23,486 bases of DNA from CAYZMH01 sp964479445 (GCA_964479445.1 CAYZMH010000057.1:1-23486); one strand, 5' to 3'; counted from the first letter of the stretch, positions 16,052-22,526 are shown. Notes: a model not told the origin generated them from the letters alone. Made by a program: numbers and translations.

Positions 16052-16053
16052 CA
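16036..16053 (+). repeat. attL-like direct repeat in the 3' end of tRNA-Cys
   Basis: AATCCGCCACCGACCTCA (18 bp) covers the T-stem 3' strand, the acceptor 3' strand, the discriminator and two flanking bases. An identical copy occurs at 16210. This matches the usual crossover location for tyrosine recombinases that integrate into tRNA genes. Confidence 0.75.
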
Positions 16054-16181
16054 TCCAGATCCCTGGAAATCACGAAGTGATTTTTGGGGATTTTCTTTTT
16101 TCCATAAACGGAGCTTGTTCATGTGAAGTGGAGAAAAGAAAATCCACCTATGGCTGTAAGCCTATCCAGGGATCAGGATGA
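16051..16181. other. Nested inverted-repeat element between the tRNA-end duplications
   Basis: The outer arms TCATCCAGATCCCTGGA (16051-16067) and TCCAGGGATCAGGATGA (16165-16181) pair at 16 of 17 positions. Inside are a perfect 7-bp hairpin (16067-16083, loop GAA), a 16-bp stem with one G-T pair (16088-16103 with 16130-16145, loop 26 nt), and a 4-bp hairpin GGCT-gta-AGCC (16152-16162). Together they form a four-way, cloverleaf-like fold starting at the last base of tRNA-Cys. The first hairpin is followed by a T tract and may also terminate the tRNA transcript. I do not recognise the element. Confidence 0.75.
16067..16085 (+). terminator. Hairpin with T tract after tRNA-Cys
   Basis: AAATCAC-GAA-GTGATTT followed by further T bases (run 16081-16085) resembles a short Rho-independent terminator 15 nt after the tRNA. 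It is also one arm of the larger inverted-repeat element. Confidence 0.5.
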
Positions 16182-16209
16182 AGAGCCCCCACCACCGGAC
16201 CACGCCAGT

Positions 16210-16227
16210 AATCCGCCACCGACCTCA
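16210..16227 (+). repeat. attR-like copy of the tRNA-Cys 3' end
   Basis: An exact 18-bp repeat of 16036-16053 lies 174 bp downstream, without the rest of a tRNA. It is followed within 5 nt by its own strong terminator. That suggests this copy and terminator are the original end of the tRNA gene and that the 174 bp before it were inserted. Confidence 0.75.
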
Positions 16228-16231
16228 CAAT

Positions 16232-16271
16232 AAAAACCGAACTTTCTGATAATAAAGAAGTTCGGTTTTTT
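16232..16271 (+). terminator. Strong Rho-independent terminator after the second tRNA end
   Basis: The 13-bp stem AAAAACCGAACTT / AAGTTCGGTTTTT (16232-16244 with 16258-16270) has a 13-nt loop and a T tract. Read on the minus strand it could also serve the AbiEii transcript, which ends 62 nt away. Confidence 0.8.
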
Positions 16272-16283
16272 GTTAACCCCCTT

Positions 16284-16302
16284 TTGGCGTACAGTTGGCG
16301 TA
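16284..16302. repeat. Two TTGGCGTA direct repeats, 11 bp apart
   Basis: TTGGCGTA occurs at 16284-16291 and 16295-16302. The 11-bp start-to-start distance is one helical turn. Their place close to the attR-like repeat is where recombinase arm-binding sites would be expected. Functional assignment is inference. Confidence 0.4.
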
Positions 16303-16332
16303 TTTTCTGAAAATTTTGTGATTTCACAGTGG

Positions 16333-17259
16333 TCAAGCTCCTTTTGAAAAAAAGGTCTCCAGCTTTGAAAGCAATTCTTTATGTTTATCGGGATTGGATT
16401 TTATCAGATTTTGTAGATTCAGCAGTTTCCAGTGAACGGCTGGCATATCTTTTAGTTTCGCATATGGAAATAGATCCCAATTCGGATATCCTCGCTTAAA
16501 ACTTAGCAAAAAAGAACGATCCAAATCGGATAGACTTGAATTAACAGTCTCGATAAGTTTCTCACGAGTAGCTTGGAAGTCTTCATAACTGAATGGTACG
16601 TCAGACATTCCCTGAAATTGGTTATCAAATGCGGACCTCTGATCCAGTAAATGTGGATGTAAAACCTCATGGATCGTTCGCATGTGGCTTACAAGTGCTT
16701 GTATGAATCCATTTTTTATATCTTCATTGTAGCCAGAATCCTTAAATAACAGAAAAACATCAAACAGATCCCTGGGATGTTGTCGATCAAGTGCTGCACA
16801 TATTTTACCCCCATAGAGTTCTGCATCTGAGACTAACTGCATTACAGCAAATTTTTTGAATCTCTCCTGTACCGTTTCATTAACCTGAAGTAATTTAACG
16901 GGATAGAGATGGCCTCGAGTTGTTGTGTTAAATTCAATTTTTATTTGTGCATTTTTAGATTGGATAAACAATTTGACATCATTTCCTTCAATGATATGAT
17001 TATTAACGGTGGTATCTGGAATTGATTCGGTTATCCTTTCTCTTATCCTCCCCAATGAATCAGAAATATTGGTTAGTGCTGTTTCCCTGTTATCAAAGGG
17101 CAGATAGGTGAGGTCAATATCGACCGATAAGCGGGGCATACTCCGTAAGAATAGATTTATGGCTGTTCCTCCCTTCAATGCAAGGGTCTTCTCTTTTGCA
17201 ATTTGAGGTATCACTTGCAGAAGCAGGTCAGCCTGATTTAAATATGATTGATCAATCAT
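16333..17259 (-). CDS. abiEii: AbiEii/AbiGii-family nucleotidyltransferase toxin
   Basis: The 308-aa protein carries the DUF1814/AbiEii nucleotidyltransferase core KGGTAINLFLR (29-39) followed by LSVDIDLTYLP (44-54), whose Asp-x-Asp pair binds metal. Family members are toxins of type IV toxin-antitoxin systems that act in abortive phage infection; MenT relatives transfer nucleotides to tRNA. The gene follows the antitoxin gene with a 4-nt ATGA overlap, the usual coupled arrangement. Full length, with no sign of damage. It lies at the tRNA-proximal end of the island and ends tail-to-tail with the tRNA-side terminator. Confidence 0.93.
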   Translation of the reverse strand: MIDQSYLNQADLLLQVIPQIAKEKTLALKGGTAINLFLRSMPRLSVDIDLTYLPFDNRETALTNISDSLGRIRERITESIPDTTVNNHIIEGNDVKLFIQSKNAQIKIEFNTTTRGHLYPVKLLQVNETVQERFKKFAVMQLVSDAELYGGKICAALDRQHPRDLFDVFLLFKDSGYNEDIKNGFIQALVSHMRTIHEVLHPHLLDQRSAFDNQFQGMSDVPFSYEDFQATREKLIETVNSSLSDLDRSFLLSFKRGYPNWDLFPYAKLKDMPAVHWKLLNLQNLIKSNPDKHKELLSKLETFFSKGA

Positions 17260-18023
17260 TGTGCCGTCAATTCTTTGGGTACTGATATTTTATACTTTGA
17301 TATATAAACTCCACCTTTTACAATTACCCTGTCCCCGGTTCCCAAATCTATTCTGGATTGGTCAACAAAATCCAGCCATTGATGCCTGGCTTTAGAAGCC
17401 ATAAAAAGGAACAGACGTTTTACTTTTATGGAGTTGCATTTTTCAAGCAGTTCCTGCAGGATTTTTGGACGAAGATTTGCAAGACCCTCAAGTATTTGAT
17501 AACATTCCACCACATCGAACCGATCAGGAGCCAGGTACAAACACTCAAGTATTGCACGTTCCGGGGATGATATTTGAAGTTTCAGGCCATCCAGGGAATA
17601 TTCAAACAAAGCAGAGTTAGCTGGCAGAAATTTAGTTTTCACGTGTACTATCTGATTGCTCCATTCCTGAGTGAGAAACCACTTTGGCAGTTTAACATAT
17701 TGTGGTGAAAACAGATAGATTGGTTCCTTCTCCATTCTTACATAATGGGATAATCCCTGAAGTGATATGGATGTTAAACCACCAACATGTACTGTCACTT
17801 TTATTTGTCTTTGTAGGGAGTTCAAAGCTCCTGTCCATCGAACATTTTCATTAGGCCGTTTGAATGCCCCGATTCCATATGATTCAAGCCAGCCGCTTTT
17901 CAGATAATATTGTTGCAGGTCCCGGGAGATACCATTCTTCTCAAGCCATGATGGAAGAAGTACTGTCCCTGGAACATGATTGGATAGGAGGCCCATTAAT
18001 TTTTTGTCATAATTAGTAGTCAT
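17256..18023 (-). CDS. abiEi: AbiEi-family antitoxin, transcriptional regulator
   Basis: The 255-aa protein has the AbiEi N-terminal winged-helix pattern (GTVLLPSWLEKNGISRDLQQ, about 19-38) and a C-terminal region including SSPERAILECLYLAPDRFD, as in AbiEi_1/4-type proteins. The family neutralises AbiEii and represses its own promoter through inverted repeats. The toxin start overlaps its stop. A near-perfect Bacteroidota promoter lies directly before the ATG, so the transcript would have almost no leader. A second Met at codon 10 is possible but would cut into the N-terminal domain. Confidence 0.9.
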   Translation of the reverse strand: MTTNYDKKLMGLLSNHVPGTVLLPSWLEKNGISRDLQQYYLKSGWLESYGIGAFKRPNENVRWTGALNSLQRQIKVTVHVGGLTSISLQGLSHYVRMEKEPIYLFSPQYVKLPKWFLTQEWSNQIVHVKTKFLPANSALFEYSLDGLKLQISSPERAILECLYLAPDRFDVVECYQILEGLANLRPKILQELLEKCNSIKVKRLFLFMASKARHQWLDFVDQSRIDLGTGDRVIVKGGVYISKYKISVPKELTAQ

Positions 18024-18028
18024 ACTCC

Positions 18029-18059
18029 CAAAAATAGAACATAATTAATGAAAAACAAA
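18029..18059 (-). promoter_or_regulatory. Promoter of the abiEi-abiEii operon
   Basis: On the minus strand TTTG (18056-18059), a 19-nt spacer and TATTTTTG (18029-18036) match the -33/-7 consensus exactly. The -7 box ends only 5 nt before the ATG at 18023, so transcription would start at or within a few bases of the start codon. Confidence 0.72.
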
Positions 18060-18086
18060 CAATGCGACATTATTAATCATTAAATA

Positions 18087-18284
18087 TTATATAAAATAAG
18101 TAGTAATGCTAATAATATTGAAAAATATATAATGATAAAGATTTTTATTCCAAGCATTGGCGCAGTTATTATTTATTATCAATTCTTTAAATATTTTGTT
18201 TGCCATGTCATCATACTCAATCCGCAGATATTTATATGTTTCTTTGATGGACTTATGGCCCAGCAACACTTGTATGTGTAAATA
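18087..18284 (-). pseudogene. C-terminal remnant of a tyrosine recombinase (integrase)
   Basis: The minus strand reads IQVLLGHKSIKETYKYLRIEYD. This is the box II LLGHKS...T..Y stretch of phage-type integrases, where the His, the second Arg/Lys region and the catalytic Tyr (in KYLRI) lie. Homology starts at about 18278 and the frame hits a stop at 18285-18287, so everything upstream, including the box I Arg, is missing. Only the last 60 or so residues of an enzyme of about 400 remain. It is probably the island's own integrase, cut by IS insertion and deletion. The residues after position 30 look like run-on. Confidence 0.8.
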
Positions 18285-18291
18285 TTAATAC

Positions 18292-18325
18292 AAAATTCCC
18301 CACTATTTAAATCGAAAATTCCCCA
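18292..18325. repeat. Two AAAATTCCCCA direct repeats at an IS-like end
   Basis: AAAATTCCCCA occurs at 18292-18302 and 18315-18325 (23 bp start to start), next to the point where integrase homology stops (about 18275, sequence TGTGTAAATATT). Repeated short motifs near a TGT terminus are typical of IS21-family ends, so this may be the surviving end of such an element. The IS21 assignment is inference. Confidence 0.4.
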
Positions 18326-18370
18326 GTTTTTTTTTAAATGTTTTTGATCTTATTCCTGATACACTTTTAG

Positions 18371-18715
18371 GTATTTATAACATACATGCATCACCTTCCA
18401 TTCCATCGGCAGATAGCCATGTTCAAGCACGCCGGGGTGAGTATTCCGGCTTCCACTGTGAACGGATGGTTCAATGCTAGCAGCGATTTACTTAGAGCTT
18501 TGTATTACAGGTTAAGAGAAATCGTGCTCGCCTCGGATTACATCCAGGTTGATGAGAGTACGGCACCTGTGATCGACAATAAGAAGAAGCAGGCAGTAAA
18601 GGCTTACGTTTGGTTGCGCTTATGCATAACGGTTATGTATATGAAGTGTTGCCACAGAGCAGTAGCCTCTGTAAAACAATTTACTAAAAATTTCGCGTAT
18701 TCGGTATGGAATTAA
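18371..18715 (+). pseudogene. Internal fragment of an IS66-family transposase
   Basis: From the first codons the frame reads HHLPFHRQIAMFKHAGVSIP, then STVNGWF and YIQVDESTAPV. This is the central region of the IS66 transposase, including the DDE-type Asp context VDES. Similarity fades after KAYVWL (about 18,615), with the remaining 33 codons looking random. Both termini and the accessory orfs are absent. There is an in-frame stop just before 18371. Confidence 0.8.
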
Positions 18716-18747
18716 GGGAGTTTGTAGTGGCAATGCCTTATACACGA

Positions 18748-19047
18748 TTAGGCTGCGTTTGATTCTGCTCTTTTGATTTTGTTTAGTTCATCACTTTTCT
18801 TATGAATTTCCTCTTCAATATCATAATCATCTTGTAATCCGAGCCATAATTTAGCACTAGTTCCGAAGAATTTCGCAAGTCTTAATGCAGTGTCTGCAGT
18901 TATTCTTCTATTTCCCTTAATTATTTCACTTATCCTGGTTTGAGGGATAAAGGTTTCCTTTGATAACCGGTAGGCAGATATCTCTAATGGGATCAGAAAT
19001 TCTTCTTGTAGTATTTCACCGGGATGTATGTTCTTTAGTTTATCCAT
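18748..19047 (-). CDS. higA: HigA-family antitoxin
   Basis: The 99-aa protein begins MDKLKNIHPGEILQEEFLIP, typical of HigA/VapI-type antitoxins. The XRE helix-turn-helix is ISAYRLSKETFIPQTRISEIIKGNRRI (about 23-49), then ALRLAKFFGTSAKLWLGLQ. It binds and inactivates the HigB toxin and represses the operon. The toxin gene comes first (12 nt between the genes), the reversed order characteristic of higBA. The 17-bp palindrome upstream of higB is its probable operator. Confidence 0.93.
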   Translation of the reverse strand: MDKLKNIHPGEILQEEFLIPLEISAYRLSKETFIPQTRISEIIKGNRRITADTALRLAKFFGTSAKLWLGLQDDYDIEEEIHKKSDELNKIKRAESNAA

Positions 19048-19059
19048 GATTTTATCCTA

Positions 19060-19341
19060 TTAATGATAATCAACAATTTGAACCTCATGAGCATTATCGT
19101 CAGTCCATTTAAATATTATACGCCATTTGTTGTTTATTCTTATGCTACTGTAATCTTTAAGGTTTCCTGTTAGCTTTTCAAGTCTGTTTGACGGTGGAGT
19201 TCTTAAATCAACTATATTATGAGAATTATTTAACAATCTAAGCTTTCTTCTCGCGATTTGCTGTATTTCGTTCGGTAATTGTCCAGAACGTATTCCTTTC
19301 CAAATCTTTTCAGTCTCTTTATCACCAAAGCTTTTTATCAT
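19060..19341 (-). CDS. higB: HigB/RelE-family mRNA interferase toxin
   Basis: The start at MIKSFGDKETEKIWKG gives 93 aa, the usual HigB length. The 12 codons upstream in frame would run across the operator palindrome, so that start is rejected. Family features are the N-terminal KSFGDKETEKIW, the central RKLRLLNNSHNIVDLRTPPSNRLEKL and the C-terminal IRINNKWRIIFKW...VQIVDYH, with the RelE-type strand and terminal His. HigB cleaves mRNA on the ribosome under stress. Intact, and paired with higA 12 nt downstream. Confidence 0.93.
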   Translation of the reverse strand: MIKSFGDKETEKIWKGIRSGQLPNEIQQIARRKLRLLNNSHNIVDLRTPPSNRLEKLTGNLKDYSSIRINNKWRIIFKWTDDNAHEVQIVDYH

Positions 19342-19351
19342 AATCAACCGG

Positions 19352-19368
19352 GTAACGCGACGCGTTAC
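19352..19368. promoter_or_regulatory. Probable HigA operator
   Basis: GTAACGCGACGCGTTAC is a perfect 8+1+8 palindrome with GC-rich centre in an AT-rich island. It lies between the promoter and the higB start codon, at or just after the expected transcription start. This is the usual place for toxin-antitoxin autorepression. Confidence 0.8.
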
Positions 19369-19374
19369 TAACGT

Positions 19375-19406
19375 CAAAGATAAGTATTTTATTTGTTATA
19401 ATCAAA
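19375..19406 (-). promoter_or_regulatory. Promoter of higBA
   Basis: On the minus strand TTTG (19403-19406), 20 nt, then TATCTTTG (19375-19382) is an exact match to the Bacteroidota consensus with ideal spacing. Transcription would begin near 19369, directly at the palindromic operator. Confidence 0.82.
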
Positions 19407-19409
19407 CAA

Positions 19410-19710
19410 TAGTGTCCGGTTAAGATTTACCTAACGGCATTAAATATATTAAAAAACATCATGTTACATAGATTTAAAAACTTTTACGACTTGAAATTAT
19501 AATTTCGCTCATTTCATTATTTGAGCGAAAATGTACACAGGAAAAACAGTCTTTGCACAGTTGATGAAGTTTATGCCAGAATATGAGTTCCAAAATTGCG
19601 TTGATCATTATCAGGGTTACTATCGAGTAAGAAAGCTTACTTGCCGTGAACCTTGTGCGTTCTATAACATAACACAGGTAGTTCGTCTCATGATGATTCT
19701 CGATTTTTAA
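19410..19710 (+). pseudogene. 5' remnant of an IS4-type transposase element
   Basis: ATG at 19531 opens a 59-codon frame, MYTGKTVFAQLMKFMPEYEF, followed by CVDHYQGYYRVRKLTC. This matches the conserved N-terminus (DUF4372-like) of IS4-family transposases. Similarity is lost after the CRE motif and the frame stops at 19710; the catalytic domain is gone. AGTGTCCGGTTAAG near 19410 may be the left inverted repeat. A 9-bp hairpin (TTTCGCTCA 19503-19511 / TGAGCGAAA 19522-19530) ends exactly at the start codon. IS4-group elements use such structures to limit translation from read-through mRNA. Confidence 0.72.
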
Positions 19711-19791
19711 TTATTCCATTCTCCCTCAGGCCAATATAAAATTAGAATATTTTATTGGGAAAATTCAGGAAATAAGGTGGTTTTCTTTCAA

Positions 19792-20589
19792 CTACTTTTT
19801 AGAATCAAGGAGTGAATTGAGTTTATTGTCAATGGATTGGAACCTGGTATCCAACTCATCGATCTTCTTCTCAATATCCTCTGTATTATCACTCAACATC
19901 GCATCCACGAAAATTGAATTTACGAGAGACAAACCAAATATCCCGCCTGTAATAAGGATTATTACGAAATAGATTTTTGTTAATACAGCAATTGCTTCGG
20001 ATGAATTAAGAGCAATGGTTTCCGGGATATCTGTCCAACCTTCCATGGTGAATATCTTAAAGATCGAATAGAATGATAAAAGTGGGTCACCAAAATACTC
20101 TGCTGCTATATTCCGGTAAAGATAACACGACAGAATTCCTATTATGAAAATGTAAACAGCAAATCCAAGGATTATAATAAATGACGTCTTTAATGCCCTG
20201 GATATTCCTGAAATGAGGTCATTGATACCCGGGATAAACTTAATAAAACGGAAGGATTTAAATACCCTGAGTACCCGGAATACCAGGAAAAAACTTAGTC
20301 CGCTTAACGAAAGACCAAATATCCAGGATGCCAGTGCAGGGATTGATAACAGGATCAGTACGAAATCCATCTTGTTCCAGTTGGATTTCAGGTAATTCAA
20401 TAATCCCCAGGAGGTGGTTTTGATGATCAGTTCAATGATAAAGAGGATTGTGATCAGGTTATCCGCGATGGTAATGACCTGCCTGATGCTGTCAGGAATT
20501 TCCTCAAATGCCGATAACATGATTGAAACGGCATTGAGAAGAATGATTGCCAGGATGAATGTATTGTTCAAAAATAGCCTGCGGATCAT
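19792..20589 (-). CDS. Single-domain voltage-gated cation channel (Ion_trans family)
   Basis: The 265-aa membrane protein has six predicted helices: S1 about 9-30, S2 38-58 (Glu53), S3 72-90 starting WNKMDF (Asp75), S4 98-118, S5 131-157 and S6 200-228. S4 reads RVLRVFKSFRFIK, with positive residues at 105, 108, 111, 114 and 117, a full voltage-sensor spacing. The pore loop is TMEGWTDI (181-188). Known bacterial sodium channels have ESW at this site; EGW with the following Asp matches repeat I of animal CaV channels, so calcium or mixed permeability is plausible. The C-terminus (about 236-262) is a short coiled coil as in NaChBac-type tetramers. It starts 14 nt after the stop of the nuclease-like gene, suggesting one transcript. 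Confidence 0.92.
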   Translation of the reverse strand: MIRRLFLNNTFILAIILLNAVSIMLSAFEEIPDSIRQVITIADNLITILFIIELIIKTTSWGLLNYLKSNWNKMDFVLILLSIPALASWIFGLSLSGLSFFLVFRVLRVFKSFRFIKFIPGINDLISGISRALKTSFIIILGFAVYIFIIGILSCYLYRNIAAEYFGDPLLSFYSIFKIFTMEGWTDIPETIALNSSEAIAVLTKIYFVIILITGGIFGLSLVNSIFVDAMLSDNTEDIEKKIDELDTRFQSIDNKLNSLLDSKK

Positions 20590-20603
20590 GTGTTCCGGGG
20601 TTC

Positions 20604-22451
20604 TTATTTGATGGCTTTAAGAATTCGTTCCGATTGGATCATCACATCACGCATCAAGAGTTTATACGGAAGTTTATTCATCTTCGATTCCTTAAATCCC
20701 TGGTAGATGGCACTCAATGATGAAGCTGAAATCAGCGAGAGATTCAGTTCATACTCAAGCTCACAATCGTTGATAAATTCATCAGTAAATTCAGGGGCTA
20801 TGAGCAGGGATTTGATCACTTTATATTCTTTCTTCAGGGCCAGATCCCTGTATGCTTTTAATTGTCTGAATACCGAGCTGAATTTATTATAACCACTTTC
20901 CTTATGTGATTTGCACTCGACAACAATAATTTCATTCTTACCGATATTCAGCAGAATGTCGATCTTGTCTTTTGAAGTATTGATTTCTTTTCTGAGTTTT
21001 TCATCCACATTAAATCCCAGTTTTTTGAATATCGTTTTTGTGAGGTTCTCAAACATTACCCCCAGTTCAGCATCAGTGATCTGAATCCCATTCTCTTTCA
21101 ACACTGCATGATTCCTGTAAGCAATATTCTCATAATTTTCCAGGTAAAGGTTTTCTGAATCCTTGTAATGTTCCAGGATGTTACCGATCAAATCACCTCT
21201 TGATTTGATCTTCCTTACCTCAACAAATTTTTTAATGTCCTCTGCTGGGATCACATCCAGCACATCCCTGGGTTTCAAATTATAATCGAGTAAGTATTTG
21301 CTGTTCATTACATTATCATCCTGTAATTCGAAAATAGATTTGATTCTTTTGTTAGCTGAAGGAATCGTTTCTTTAAGTTCCCGCATAAGTTTATCATAGC
21401 CATCAAAGGAAATAGTCACCTTTTCATCCAGTTCAAGATCGTTATAATAGTCAACCAGGTTTTGCACTTTTTCTTCAATGGTAACACCTTTAATCCCACC
21501 TGGAATATCCAATCTTTTTTCGCATAATTCATTGATATATTTCTTCTTTTCTGTTAATGTCGTTCCATCCTTATGAATGTCATTGATCAGAAAACTGGAA
21601 AATGAAATCCCTTCTGAAATGATCTGTTCTATCTTCTGTTCCAGTGGCAATTTCCAATCGATATTATGCTTACGACAGGCAATATTGATCAATGGCTCCC
21701 TGATCTGCGATAACACTCTTCTGTAATGTTTATTTGCCACCTCATTGCCCCGAATCTTCCTTAGTATCCTTACAAATTCTTGCGGAACATATATCGTCTT
21801 GTTTTTTCGTGAGTCAAATAAAACTCCAATCAGTCGTAATTCATTAATGATTGTATCGATATCCTTTTTTTCGATAGGCAAAACAGAATAGTTGATCAGC
21901 TTGATCTCTTCTTGAGAAAGTTCCAGGCTTTTTGAGAGGGTTAAAAGGACCGACTGTTCATCAGTTGTTATTTTCCTTTCCAGGTTGCGTTCTTCATCAT
22001 TGCAAAAAGCTGTAATTACACATGACCTGTATATTTCATAATCTCTTTTCCGGTTATCCTCAATATCTGAATTCTCATTTTTCAGATCACTGGTAAATTT
22101 TTTCAATCGCTTTTCCAGTGCCGCAATTTCTTTTTCATAAAGCCGGGAAAACCAATCGTGTCGAGCTATACACCTGCCATCCCTGATTAAAATATCAGTG
22201 ATGATATCCAGTTGAGAATCAAGGTTTACAAATTCAGACTTTATATATGCCAGGTACTCATCCTCCAGCAGGTGAAAAATCTTCGTCACATTGAGGATAT
22301 CGACGTTTTTAAGATCTCTGGATTCGTCACTGAGGATCTTATCGATCTGTTTTGCATTTTTAGGCTCATTGGAAATGATGGTGTCGATGATCTTCAGGAA
22401 GGAATTTTTTTCCAATGAATTTAAGTTGGAAAGGACGGCTTCTAATTTCAT
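20604..22451 (-). CDS. 615-aa protein with C-terminal PD-(D/E)XK nuclease-like domain
   Basis: Residues about 460-590 have the restriction-endonuclease-like pattern of Mrr/type IV enzymes: Glu468 in the first helix, Asp498 (KDKIDILL), Glu512-x-Lys514 (IIVVECKSHKE) and a following QLKAY (Gln530, Tyr534), the QxxxY of RecB-like nucleases. All catalytic positions are present. The first 450 residues are mostly helical and unrecognised. Two stretches, about 306-340 (CEKRLDIPGGIKGVTIEEKV) and 400-430 (DIKKFVEVRKIKSRGDLIGN), look like SAP-type helix-extended-helix folds, which would fit DNA binding. No ATPase or helicase motif is seen. It is first in a two-gene unit with the voltage-gated channel. 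A role in phage defence is inference from context. Confidence 0.82.
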   Translation of the reverse strand: MKLEAVLSNLNSLEKNSFLKIIDTIISNEPKNAKQIDKILSDESRDLKNVDILNVTKIFHLLEDEYLAYIKSEFVNLDSQLDIITDILIRDGRCIARHDWFSRLYEKEIAALEKRLKKFTSDLKNENSDIEDNRKRDYEIYRSCVITAFCNDEERNLERKITTDEQSVLLTLSKSLELSQEEIKLINYSVLPIEKKDIDTIINELRLIGVLFDSRKNKTIYVPQEFVRILRKIRGNEVANKHYRRVLSQIREPLINIACRKHNIDWKLPLEQKIEQIISEGISFSSFLINDIHKDGTTLTEKKKYINELCEKRLDIPGGIKGVTIEEKVQNLVDYYNDLELDEKVTISFDGYDKLMRELKETIPSANKRIKSIFELQDDNVMNSKYLLDYNLKPRDVLDVIPAEDIKKFVEVRKIKSRGDLIGNILEHYKDSENLYLENYENIAYRNHAVLKENGIQITDAELGVMFENLTKTIFKKLGFNVDEKLRKEINTSKDKIDILLNIGKNEIIVVECKSHKESGYNKFSSVFRQLKAYRDLALKKEYKVIKSLLIAPEFTDEFINDCELEYELNLSLISASSLSAIYQGFKESKMNKLPYKLLMRDVMIQSERILKAIK

Positions 22452-22474
22452 TTTGCTGGGATTTTGGCTTTTAC

Positions 22475-22482
22475 CAAATTTA
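22475..22482 (-). promoter_or_regulatory. Putative -7 box for the nuclease-like/channel operon
   Basis: The minus strand reads TAAATTTG, an exact TAnnTTTG match 23 nt before the start codon. The nearest TTTG upstream leaves a 30-nt spacer, too long for the consensus, so a regulator or a weak promoter may be involved. Confidence 0.42.
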
Positions 22483-22500
22483 ATAATTTATATTAACTTT

Positions 22501-22526
22501 TATAAAGCGTGTCAAAACACTTTATA
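22501..22526. promoter_or_regulatory. Imperfect palindrome upstream of the nuclease-like gene
   Basis: TATAAAG-CG-TGT-CAAA-ACA-CTTTATA: the two 10-base arms pair apart from a CG bulge on one side. It covers the expected -33 region, so it could be an operator. Function is inference. Confidence 0.4.
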
